This document shows positions 1-5,734 of a DNA stretch of 5,734 bases, piece after piece. The stretch is from Alphaproteobacteria bacterium (lineage in GTDB: Bacteria; Pseudomonadota; Alphaproteobacteria; Geminicoccales; Geminicoccaceae): NCBI GenBank assembly GCA_026984595.1, contig JALSRW010000019.1:1-5734 (forward strand). Reading direction: 5' to 3'. Below the pieces are notes generated by a model. It was not told the origin of the DNA, did not search any database, and saw only the letters and a list, made by a program, of their open reading frames with translations. Each line of letters begins with the position of its first letter. The first letter of the stretch is position 1. A program made the position numbers and the translations under genes.

Positions 1-1556
1 TCGTCGTTCATCACCACCTCGTCCTCCAGCGCCTCGATCGCCCGCGTCAGCGCCTCCTCCAGCCTCTCCTGCAACCGCTCGAAGCGCTCCGGTTCGACGG
101 ACCCGACATTGGCCACCGCCGGCGGCCCCATGACGCTGCCATAAGCGTCGAGAACGAGACCGACGCTGATCACGCCATGCTGCATGATGCGGCGACGGGC
201 GCGGAACAGATCGCTGGCCTCGGGAACCAGGTCGCCGTTCTCCAGTGCCAACCGGCCCACCGGCACCTCGTCCAGGACGCGCGGGCCGTCGGGGGCGATG
301 CACAGCAGATGGCCGTTCTTGAGCAGCACCGTCTCCGGCACCCCGAGTTCGCGGGCGAAGCGCGCATGGGCATGGAGGTGGCGGGCCTCGCCATGCACCG
401 GCACGGCGATCCGGGGGCGCACCCAGCGATACATCTGTTCCATGTCCTCGCGGCAGGGATGACCGGAGACATGGACGAAATGGTCTTCCTCGGTGATCAC
501 CTCGACGCCGAGATCGACGAGCTGATTGTGCAGATTGAAGAGGGTGCGCTCGTTGCCGGGGATGATCTTGGAGGAGAAGATGACGGTATCCCCCGGCTCC
601 AGCCGCACCCGCGCATGCTGGCCCATGGCGATGCGCATCAGCGCCGAACGCGGCTCCCCCTGGCTGCCCGTCACCAGATAGAGGACGCGGTTGCGCGGCA
701 GCGACCGGGCCTCGATCTCGTCGAGGAGCGGCGGCAGATCGCGCAGATAGCCGCAGTTGCGGGCGGCCTCGATCATCCGCCACATGGAGCGCCCCACCAC
801 CACCACCTCGCGGCCGGCGTCGCGACCGGCATGGGCGGCGGTTTCCAGCCGGGCGACGTTGGAGGCGAAGGTGGTGACCGCCACCCGATGCGGCTTGGCC
901 CGGATGAGTTCGGTGAGACTGTCGCGGACCTCGGCCTCGGAACCGGCGGTACCGGCGACCAGCACGTTGGTGCTGTCGCCCACCAGCGCCAGCACGCCCT
1001 CGGCCGCGAATTCCTCGATGCCCGGCACATCGGTGGCCTCGCCGATCAGAGGCTCGCGGTCGAGCTTCCAGTCGCCGGTGTGCAGCAGGCGGCCATGGGC
1101 ACTCTCGATGGCCAGGGCGTTGGCCTCGGGAATGGAGTGGGTGACATGCAGAAGGCGGCAGGCAAACGGTCCGACCTCGAAAGGCTGGCCCGGCTCGACC
1201 ACCTGCAGGGGCCGCGGATGCTCCCGCTGCATGTCGTCGAACTTGCGTCGCAGCACCGCGGCGGCGAAGGCGGTGCACCAGACGGGGCAGCCGAGCTCCT
1301 GCCAGAGATAGGGCACGGCGCCGAGATGATCCTCGTGGGCGTGGGTCAGGACGAGACCGGCGAGCCGGTCGCGCTGCTCGCGGATGAAGGACAGATCGGG
1401 CAGCAGGATCTCGGCCCCGGGCAGGCGATCGTCGGCGAAGCCGATGCCCAGATCGACCATCATCCAGCGGCCGTCCTGGCCGTAGAGATAGCAGTTGAGG
1501 CCGATCTCGCCGACCCCCCCCAGAGGCAGGAACACGAGCTTCTTCTCGTCGGTCAC
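1..1556 (-). CDS. rnj: Ribonuclease J (beta-CASP metallo-beta-lactamase RNase), 3' end beyond window
   Basis: RNase J is a cytoplasmic metal-dependent nuclease with endonuclease and 5'-3' exonuclease activity, used in mRNA decay and rRNA maturation. The visible 518 codons start LVFLPLGGVGEIG, the usual RNase J N-terminus. They carry the metal-binding motif HAHEDH at residues 72-77, HSIPE with H140, TGDWK with bridging D162, GDSTN at 193-197, TFASN, TGSQGEP, SGH with H366 and PVHGE with H388. Every metal and catalytic position I looked for is present, so it should be active. Family members are about 550-560 residues, so roughly 35-45 C-terminal residues lie outside the window. The GTG start at 1556-1554 is chosen because the protein begins there at the family's normal place and AAGGAG lies 8 bases upstream. 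The start overlaps the coaX stop as GTGA, which suggests translational coupling. An eight-G run lies at codons 12-15. Confidence 0.97.
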   Translation of the reverse strand, partial: MTDEKKLVFLPLGGVGEIGLNCYLYGQDGRWMMVDLGIGFADDRLPGAEILLPDLSFIREQRDRLAGLVLTHAHEDHLGAVPYLWQELGCPVWCTAFAAAVLRRKFDDMQREHPRPLQVVEPGQPFEVGPFACRLLHVTHSIPEANALAIESAHGRLLHTGDWKLDREPLIGEATDVPGIEEFAAEGVLALVGDSTNVLVAGTAGSEAEVRDSLTELIRAKPHRVAVTTFASNVARLETAAHAGRDAGREVVVVGRSMWRMIEAARNCGYLRDLPPLLDEIEARSLPRNRVLYLVTGSQGEPRSALMRIAMGQHARVRLEPGDTVIFSSKIIPGNERTLFNLHNQLVDLGVEVITEEDHFVHVSGHPCREDMEQMYRWVRPRIAVPVHGEARHLHAHARFARELGVPETVLLKNGHLLCIAPDGPRVLDEVPVGRLALENGDLVPEASDLFRARRRIMQHGVISVGLVLDAYGSVMGPPAVANVGSVEPERFERLQERLEEALTRAIEALEDEVVMND

Positions 1557-2350
1557 CTGGAAGGCTCCTTGGCGGCGCGGATGACGCTGCGGTAGCGGGT
1601 GTAGATCTCGAGGAGACCGGCCATCGTCAGATCCCGATCGACATGCTCGATGACCTCGCAGCGCTCGCCGAAGAGCGGCGCCAGGCCACCCGTGGCCACC
1701 ACCGTCATGGGGTCTTCGAACTCGTCGCGGATGCGGCCGACCAGCCCCTCGATGAGTCCGACATAGCCCCAATATATGCCCGACTGCATCGCCGTCACGG
1801 TGCTGGTACCGATCACGTTCCGCGTCGGTTGCACCGCCACCCGCGGAAGCTGGGCGGCGGCCCGGTGCAGGGCCTCGAGAGACAGGTTGATGCCGGGGGC
1901 GATCACCCCGCCGCAGTAGGCACGGCTGCGGTCCACCACATCGAAGGTCGTGGCCGTGCCGAAATCGATGATCACCAGGGGTGGCCGGTAGCGGGTCAGA
2001 GCGCCGACGGCGTTGACGATGCGGTCGGCTCCCACTTCCCGTGGATTGGCGAGGCGGATTTCCAGCGGATATTCGAGATCCTCGCCGACCACGAAGGCAC
2101 GGCAGCCGAAATAGTCGCGGCTCATCCAGCGAAGCGGCACCACCGCCTGGGGCACCACGCTGGCGATGACCACCGCGTTGACATCGCTGCGGCCGACACC
2201 GGCCAGGGTGATGAGCTGCAGGAGCAGCGCTGCGTATTCCTCGGCGGTGCGTTCCCGATTGGTGGAAAGCCGCCACTGGCCGACCTGGACGGTCTCCCGG
2301 TAGAGGGCGAACACCGTGTTGGTGTTGCCGACATCGACGGCGAGCAGCAT
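1553..2350 (-). CDS. coaX: Type III pantothenate kinase
   Basis: CoaX phosphorylates pantothenate with ATP to 4'-phosphopantothenate, the first step of coenzyme A synthesis, in the cytoplasm. The 265-residue protein has the normal family length. It shows the ASKHA-fold phosphate motif DVGNTNT at residues 6-12, VGADRIVNA at 106-114 with catalytic-type D109, DFGTATTFDVV at 129-139, GGVIAPG at 147-153 and a late ATGG motif. The acidic residues D6, D109 and D129 match the active-site trio of the family. Type III kinases are known to escape feedback inhibition by CoA and to have a high Km for ATP. This is family knowledge and was not tested here. The ATG start is supported by GGGGAGAG just upstream. 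The stop codon TGA overlaps the GTG start of rnj. A 54-base gap with a stem-loop separates it from birA. An unusual ATA-TAT codon pair occurs around 1774-1779. Bvg accessory factor (Baf) is the old name of this family. Confidence 0.97.
   Translation of the reverse strand: MLLAVDVGNTNTVFALYRETVQVGQWRLSTNRERTAEEYAALLLQLITLAGVGRSDVNAVVIASVVPQAVVPLRWMSRDYFGCRAFVVGEDLEYPLEIRLANPREVGADRIVNAVGALTRYRPPLVIIDFGTATTFDVVDRSRAYCGGVIAPGINLSLEALHRAAAQLPRVAVQPTRNVIGTSTVTAMQSGIYWGYVGLIEGLVGRIRDEFEDPMTVVATGGLAPLFGERCEVIEHVDRDLTMAGLLEIYTRYRSVIRAAKEPSR
1565..1570 (-). promoter_or_regulatory. Ribosome binding site of rnj inside the coaX coding end
   Basis: On the minus strand AAGGAG is followed by 8 bases and the GTG start of rnj. 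The same six bases are the Lys-Glu codons near the end of coaX. This near-consensus site decides the GTG start and places rnj initiation in the path of ribosomes finishing coaX. Confidence 0.8.
1771..1798 (-). promoter_or_regulatory. Possible weak sigma70-type promoter inside coaX, facing rnj
   Basis: On the minus strand GTGACG (1798-1793, four of six matches to TTGACA) is followed by 16 bases and TATATT (1776-1771, five of six matches to TATAAT). A transcript from here would start near 1764 and carry rnj with a leader of about 200 bases. The AT-rich patch stands out in very GC-rich coding sequence, but such matches also arise by chance and the site lies within conserved CoaX codons. Treat it as a candidate only. 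Confidence 0.15.
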
Positions 2351-2358
2351 GATGCTTT

Positions 2359-2366
2359 CTCTCCCC
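2359..2366 (-). promoter_or_regulatory. Ribosome binding site of coaX
   Basis: GGGGAGAG on the minus strand is followed by 8 bases and the ATG of coaX. It begins two bases after the downstream arm of the stem-loop at 2368-2388, so folding or ribosome binding at one could affect the other. Confidence 0.7.
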
Positions 2367-2367
2367 T

Positions 2368-2388
2368 GACGGACCTCTGCGGTCCGCC
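2368..2388 (-). other. Intercistronic stem-loop between birA and coaX
   Basis: Read on the minus strand, GGCGGACC, loop GCAGA and GGTCCGTC can form an eight-pair stem, seven Watson-Crick pairs and one G-U, with a five-base loop. It lies in the only sizeable gap of the window (2351-2404). No run of T follows on the transcribed side, so it does not look like an intrinsic terminator. A role in mRNA stability, processing or setting coaX translation is possible but is inference. Confidence 0.5.
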
Positions 2389-2404
2389 GCTGCGACGCCG
2401 TGGG

Positions 2405-3160
2405 CTACCCCCCGGCTGTCGGGTTCGACGTCTCCGACGCGAACACCAGTTCACCGGCCATGAAGCGCCGCCGCCGGCCGGGTGCCAGTTCGAGCCAGAG
2501 GGCACCGTCGGCGTCGACATCCACGAACCGCCCCTCGAGACGGCCCTCACCGATCCGGAGCGAAGTCATATCACCGATCCGGTAGGCCGCCCCCATCCAT
2601 TCCGCCCGCTGTCCGGCAAAGCCGCCTTTCCGCCAGCGCGCGTAGCGCCGGGCGAAACTGTCCAGCAGCAGTTCGAGCAGCCGCTCGACGGTGGTCACAT
2701 CGTCGCCCAGCGCCCGCAGGCTGGTGGTCCGGCGCCCCGCTCCTTCGGGTGCCACGGCAACGTTGATTCCCACCCCGACGACGATGGCGCCGCCGGCGCC
2801 TTCGCCGCGTCCCTCGAGCAGTACGCCGCCGAGCTTGGCCTCGCCGAGGAGGATGTCGTTGGGCCATTTGAGGCGCAGCCGGTCGACGGGGATGCGGGTA
2901 CCCGCCAGGGCGTCGCGTACCGCCAGCCCGGCCACCAGCGACAGGCTGGCGGCACCGGCGGTCGCCACCTCCGGCCGCAGCAGCCAGCTCGCATGGAAAT
3001 TGCCGGCGGGAGACAGCCAGCGTCGACCGTGCCGCCCGCGCCCGGCGGTCTGTTCGGTGGCCAGCACCTCCAGCCCCTCCTCCGCCCCTTCGGCGGCCCG
3101 CTGCCAGACCAGATCACTGGTACTGGCGATCCGTCCGACCCGCTCGATCCGCCACCGCAC
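2405..3160 (-). CDS. birA: Biotin--[acetyl-CoA-carboxylase] ligase, monofunctional, without DNA-binding domain
   Basis: This cytoplasmic enzyme makes biotinyl-AMP from biotin and ATP and transfers biotin to a lysine of carrier proteins of carboxylases such as acetyl-CoA carboxylase. From the GTG start it has 251 residues. The catalytic domain shows STSD at 13-16, the nucleotide/biotin loop GRGRHGRRW at 40-48, KWPNDILL at 98-105 with K98, KLGGVLLE at 109-116 with the biotinyl-AMP lysine K109, and GVGINV at 129-134. A small SH3-like C-terminal domain covers roughly 195-242. E. coli BirA is about 320 residues with an N-terminal helix-turn-helix. That part is absent here, so this protein should not repress biotin genes. 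The GTG at 3160-3158 is chosen because AGAGG lies 7 bases upstream, the stop of nuoN is only 11 bases before it, and homology starts directly after. No suitable ATG occurs near the N-terminus. The frame stays open far upstream through nuoN, which is a GC-rich artefact. It is probably co-transcribed with nuoN. Confidence 0.95.
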   Translation of the reverse strand: MRWRIERVGRIASTSDLVWQRAAEGAEEGLEVLATEQTAGRGRHGRRWLSPAGNFHASWLLRPEVATAGAASLSLVAGLAVRDALAGTRIPVDRLRLKWPNDILLGEAKLGGVLLEGRGEGAGGAIVVGVGINVAVAPEGAGRRTTSLRALGDDVTTVERLLELLLDSFARRYARWRKGGFAGQRAEWMGAAYRIGDMTSLRIGEGRLEGRFVDVDADGALWLELAPGRRRRFMAGELVFASETSNPTAGG

Positions 3161-3167
3161 GCCGGAG

Positions 3168-3172
3168 CCTCT
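3168..3172 (-). promoter_or_regulatory. Ribosome binding site of birA touching the nuoN stop
   Basis: AGAGG on the minus strand starts with the last base of the nuoN stop codon TGA and lies 7 bases before the GTG of birA. It supports the GTG start and coupling of birA translation to nuoN. Confidence 0.6.
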
Positions 3173-4626
3173 CAGGGCAACAGGGCGCGGGCCGCGACAT
3201 CGGCGCTGGAGAGCAACGGCCCCGGCAGCAGCAGGAACCCGGCGATCAGCACCGCGGCGAGGGCGGCGATCCCGTGCAGCTCGGGGCGGGCGATGGTGTC
3301 GAAGGCTTCGGCCGGCTCGTCGAAATACATGATCTTGACGATCCGCAGGTAATAGTAGGCGCCGATCACGCTGGTGAGCACGCCGACCACGGCCAGCCAG
3401 ACGAGGCCGGCATCGACCGCCGCCAAGAATACGTAGAGCTTGCCGAAGAAGCCCGCCGCCGGCGGAATGCCGGCCAGCGAGAACATGAGAATCGCCAGGA
3501 TCATGGCCATCGCCGGCTGATGCCGCGACAGACCGGCCAGATCGGCGATCCCTTCCACATAGCGCCCGTGCCGCCGCATCAACAGGATGCAGGCGAAGGT
3601 GCCGAGGGTCATCACCACGTAGATCGCCATGTAGACGAGCACGGCGTTGACCCCGGCCACGCCGCCGGCGGCGATGCCCACCAGCGCATAGCCGACATGG
3701 CCGATCGCCGAATAGGCCATCAGCCGCTTGATGTTGGTCTGGCCGATGGCGGCCAGCGCCCCGAGCACCATGGAGGCCACCGAGATCAGGACGATCACCT
3801 GCTGCCACTGTGCCATCCAGTCGCCGAAGGGCTGGAACAGGAGCCGCAGGACGAGGCCGATGGCCGCGACCTTGGGGGCGGCGGCGAGAAAGGCGGTGAC
3901 CGGGGTGGGCGCGCCCTCGTAGACATCGGGGGTCCACATGTGGAAGGGGACGGCCGAAAGTTTGAAGGCCAGGGCGGCGATGACGAAGACGAGGCCGACC
4001 ACCGCCCCCGCCGGCAGCGCACCGGCTCCTTCCCCGGTCAGGAAGGAGCGGGCGAGGACGTCGAAGGAGAGGGTGCCGGTGAAACCGTAAACCAGCGAGC
4101 TGCCGTAGAGCAGCATGCCCGAGGCCAGCGCGCCCAGCACGAAGTATTTGAGACCGGCCTCGCTGGCCCGCGTCGAATCCCGCTGGAAGGCGGCCAGCAC
4201 GTAGAGTGAAAGGCTCTGCAGCTCGAGACCCATGTACAGGGCGAGAAGACTGTTGGCGGAAACCATCATGCCCATGCCGAGGGTGGCGAACAGCGCCAGC
4301 AGCGGAAACTCGAAACGTCCCATCCGCTCGTCGTCGAGATATGCGGGCGCCATCATCACCCCGAGGGCGGCGGTGACGTAGATCAGCACCTTGAGGAAGG
4401 CGGCGAACTCGTCGAAGACGAAATGGCCGGCGAAGGCGAAGATCGGCCCCTTGTCGGCACTGATGGTGAGCACCGCGGCGACCAGCAGCGACAGGACGAC
4501 GAGCGGGCTGATCACGGTCAGCCCGTCGCGCTCGCGGAACACGCCGAGGAACAGCAGCACGAGCCCGGCAACGAACAGGAAGACTTCCGGCAGGGCGGGC
4601 GTGAGGTCGGTCATGGCGGCGGTCAT
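3172..4626 (-). CDS. nuoN: NADH-quinone oxidoreductase (complex I) subunit N
   Basis: NuoN is one of three antiporter-like membrane subunits of complex I that carry protons across the cytoplasmic membrane while NADH is oxidised by quinone. The 484-residue protein is hydrophobic throughout, with the many helices expected (about 14 in the family). The residues known to matter in E. coli NuoN are all present: E106, E135 (GLELQSLSLY), K160 (GLKYFVLGA), K222 (FKLSAVPFH), H229, K252 (APKVAA) and K396 (GFFGKLYVF). These correspond to E. coli E104, E133, K158, K217, H224, K247 and K395, so the channel should be functional. The start is uncertain among GTG 4638, ATG 4626 and ATG 4614. I chose ATG 4626 because GGAGAG lies just before it, and the 13-base gap to the nuoM stop suits coupling. 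The next gene, birA, begins 11 bases after the stop, so nuoN is the last nuo gene here and not the end of the transcription unit. Confidence 0.97.
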   Translation of the reverse strand: MTAAMTDLTPALPEVFLFVAGLVLLFLGVFRERDGLTVISPLVVLSLLVAAVLTISADKGPIFAFAGHFVFDEFAAFLKVLIYVTAALGVMMAPAYLDDERMGRFEFPLLALFATLGMGMMVSANSLLALYMGLELQSLSLYVLAAFQRDSTRASEAGLKYFVLGALASGMLLYGSSLVYGFTGTLSFDVLARSFLTGEGAGALPAGAVVGLVFVIAALAFKLSAVPFHMWTPDVYEGAPTPVTAFLAAAPKVAAIGLVLRLLFQPFGDWMAQWQQVIVLISVASMVLGALAAIGQTNIKRLMAYSAIGHVGYALVGIAAGGVAGVNAVLVYMAIYVVMTLGTFACILLMRRHGRYVEGIADLAGLSRHQPAMAMILAILMFSLAGIPPAAGFFGKLYVFLAAVDAGLVWLAVVGVLTSVIGAYYYLRIVKIMYFDEPAEAFDTIARPELHGIAALAAVLIAGFLLLPGPLLSSADVAARALLP

Positions 4627-4630
4627 GCGG

Positions 4631-4636
4631 CTCTCC
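4631..4636 (-). promoter_or_regulatory. Ribosome binding site of nuoN
   Basis: GGAGAG on the minus strand lies 4 bases (6 bases from its GGAG core) before the ATG at 4626-4624 and 3 bases after the nuoM stop. GTG 4638 has no comparable site upstream, and ATG 4614 is too far away, so this site is the main reason for choosing ATG 4626. Confidence 0.55.
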
Positions 4637-4639
4637 ACC

Positions 4640-5734
4640 TCACTGCAGGGCCAGTTGTTCGGCAGCGGGGACGGTACGGTTCAGGAGCTGGTCGATGGAA
4701 GCCGCCATGGGGTCGAGGAAGAACTGCGGATAGATGCCCATCAGCAGCACCAGCACCACCAGCGGGGCGAAGGCGATCACCTCGTTGGCCCGCATGTCGC
4801 GGATGGCCTTGAGCGATTCCTTGGTGAGGGCGCCGAAGATCACCCGGCGATAGAGCCAGAGCATGTAGGCGGCACCGAGGATCATGCCGGTGGCGGCCAG
4901 CAGCGCGACCTGGCTGTTCTCGGCGAAGACGCCGACGATCACCAGGATCTCCCCGACGAATCCGGAGGTGCCCGGCAGCCCCACCGAGGCCAGCATGAAC
5001 AGCATGAACACCGTGGCGTAGACCGGCATGCGCTCGGCCAGCCCGCCATAGGCGGCGATCTCGCGGCTGTGGATGCGGTCGTAGACCACGCCGACCACCA
5101 TGAACAGGGCGGCCGAGACCAGACCGTGGGAGAGCATCATGACGATGCTGCCGGCCACGCCCAGCGCATTGGGGGTGAAGATGCCGATGGTGACGATGCC
5201 CATATGGGCCACCGAGCTGTAGGCGATCAGCTTCTTCATGTCGGTCTGGGCCAACGCCACCAGCGAGGTGTAGATGATGGCGATCACCGAGAGGGCGAAC
5301 ACGAGCGGGGTGAAGAACTCCGAGGCCTCGGGCAGCATTGGCAGCGAGAAGCGCAGGAAACTGTAGCCACCGACCTTGAGGAGCACCCCCGCCAGGATCA
5401 CCGAACCGGCGGTCGGCGCCTCCACATGGGCGTCCGGCAGCCAGGTGTGGAACGGCCACATCGGCATCTTGACGGCGAAGGAGGCGAACATGGCGAGCCA
5501 CAGCCAGCGCTGCAGCGAGGGGTCGAAATCGGCGGTCATCAGCAGCGGGATCTCGGTGGTCCCGGCCTGCAGATACATCACCAGGATGGCGACCAGGAAC
5601 AGCACCGACCCGGCCAGCGTGTACAGGAAGAACTTGAAGGCGGCATAGATCCGCCGGGGACCGCCCCAGATGCCGATGATCAGGTACATCGGGATCAGGA
5701 TGCCCTCGAAGAAGATGTAGAAGAGAACGATGTC
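4640..5734 (-). CDS. nuoM: NADH-quinone oxidoreductase (complex I) subunit M, 5' end beyond window
   Basis: NuoM is a second antiporter-like, proton-moving membrane subunit of complex I, related to Mrp antiporters. The window contains 364 C-terminal residues. It enters within a transmembrane helix at DIVLFYIFFEG, where the glutamate of FFEG (visible residue 10) matches the essential TM5 glutamate (E144 in E. coli). Further family marks are KMPMWPFHTWLPDAHVEAP with the TM7 lysine (visible residue 89, E. coli K234), LLKVGGY with the TM8 lysine (visible residue 120, E. coli K265; same 31-residue spacing), DMKKLIAYSSVAHMG and the TM12 glutamate of GFVGEILV (visible residue 262). Compared with full-length NuoM of about 500 residues, roughly 130-140 N-terminal residues lie upstream of 5734. 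The ATG at 5689 is internal and is not the start. The stop is 13 bases before the chosen nuoN start. nuoL would be expected just beyond the window edge. Confidence 0.97.
   Translation of the reverse strand, partial: DIVLFYIFFEGILIPMYLIIGIWGGPRRIYAAFKFFLYTLAGSVLFLVAILVMYLQAGTTEIPLLMTADFDPSLQRWLWLAMFASFAVKMPMWPFHTWLPDAHVEAPTAGSVILAGVLLKVGGYSFLRFSLPMLPEASEFFTPLVFALSVIAIIYTSLVALAQTDMKKLIAYSSVAHMGIVTIGIFTPNALGVAGSIVMMLSHGLVSAALFMVVGVVYDRIHSREIAAYGGLAERMPVYATVFMLFMLASVGLPGTSGFVGEILVIVGVFAENSQVALLAATGMILGAAYMLWLYRRVIFGALTKESLKAIRDMRANEVIAFAPLVVLVLLMGIYPQFFLDPMAASIDQLLNRTVPAAEQLALQ

Noticed and set aside
796..815. GTG-rich short repeat in rnj (CCACCACCACC on the plus strand)
   Set aside because: It simply encodes a Val-Val-Val-Val beta-strand of the beta-CASP region and is too short to be a repeat element.
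177..1595. Long plus-strand open frame of 472 codons opposite rnj
   Set aside because: Its translation is rich in His, Gly, Asp and Ala with no recognisable motif, and it runs opposite a clear RNase J reading frame. Long antisense frames are usual in high-GC coding DNA with G or C at third positions.
2368..2388. Reading the birA-coaX hairpin as an intrinsic terminator
   Set aside because: No T run follows the stem on the minus strand. It is followed by a purine-rich ribosome binding site, and coaX has no visible promoter of its own.
1643..3352. Long plus-strand open frame of 569 codons opposite coaX, birA and the end of nuoN
   Set aside because: It crosses three convincing minus-strand genes and their boundaries, is low in hydrophobic order and shows no family resemblance. 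I judge it a codon-bias shadow.
2405..3937. Upstream extension of the birA frame giving a 510-residue protein, as if a fusion
   Set aside because: The added part lies out of frame inside nuoN and is Arg/Gly/Ala-rich without motifs. The biotin ligase homology begins right after the GTG at 3160, which has its own ribosome binding site.
3274..4209. Plus-strand open frame of 311 codons opposite nuoN
   Set aside because: It mirrors the strongly biased nuoN codons, is full of His, Gly, Asp and Glu, and has no ribosome binding site or motif that I can support.
4623..5501. Second minus-strand open frame of 292 codons overlapping nuoM
   Set aside because: It overlaps the well-supported nuoM frame, has an Arg/His/Gly-rich sequence without membrane segments, and is explained by GC-rich codon bias.

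Overview
The window is a stretch of high-GC bacterial chromosome in which every supported gene reads on the minus strand. In transcription order, from high to low coordinates, it holds nuoM (5' end cut by the window edge), nuoN, birA, coaX and rnj (3' end cut by the window edge). The run NuoM-NuoN, biotin protein ligase without a DNA-binding domain, type III pantothenate kinase, ribonuclease J is a gene order I know from Alphaproteobacteria. The GC-rich codon use also fits that class. I cannot name a genus from the sequence.

Layout: 5734-4640 codes for the C-terminal part of NuoM and 4626-3172 for NuoN. These are the last two membrane antiporter-like subunits of respiratory complex I. After 11 bases comes birA (3160-2405, GTG start), whose product attaches biotin to carrier proteins of biotin-dependent carboxylases. 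A 54-base gap with a strong stem-loop precedes coaX (2350-1553), the first step from pantothenate to coenzyme A. coaX overlaps rnj by four bases (GTGA). rnj (from 1556, leaving the window at base 1) codes for a beta-CASP metallo-beta-lactamase ribonuclease. The longest non-coding stretch is the 54-base coaX-birA gap, so coding density is close to maximal.

The junctions are tight. The ribosome binding sites of nuoN, birA and rnj lie against or inside the end of the preceding gene, which suggests one polycistronic tail of the nuo operon with translational coupling. The products are a respiratory proton pump, two cofactor enzymes and an mRNA-decay/processing nuclease. The order looks conserved, but the sequence does not show a direct biochemical link between them.

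I found no RNA gene, mobile element, CRISPR array, prophage or clear sign of horizontal transfer. I see no undescribed system here. The points worth a second look are small: the stem-loop before coaX, a weak promoter-like sequence inside coaX facing rnj, and an eight-G tract at the start of rnj.
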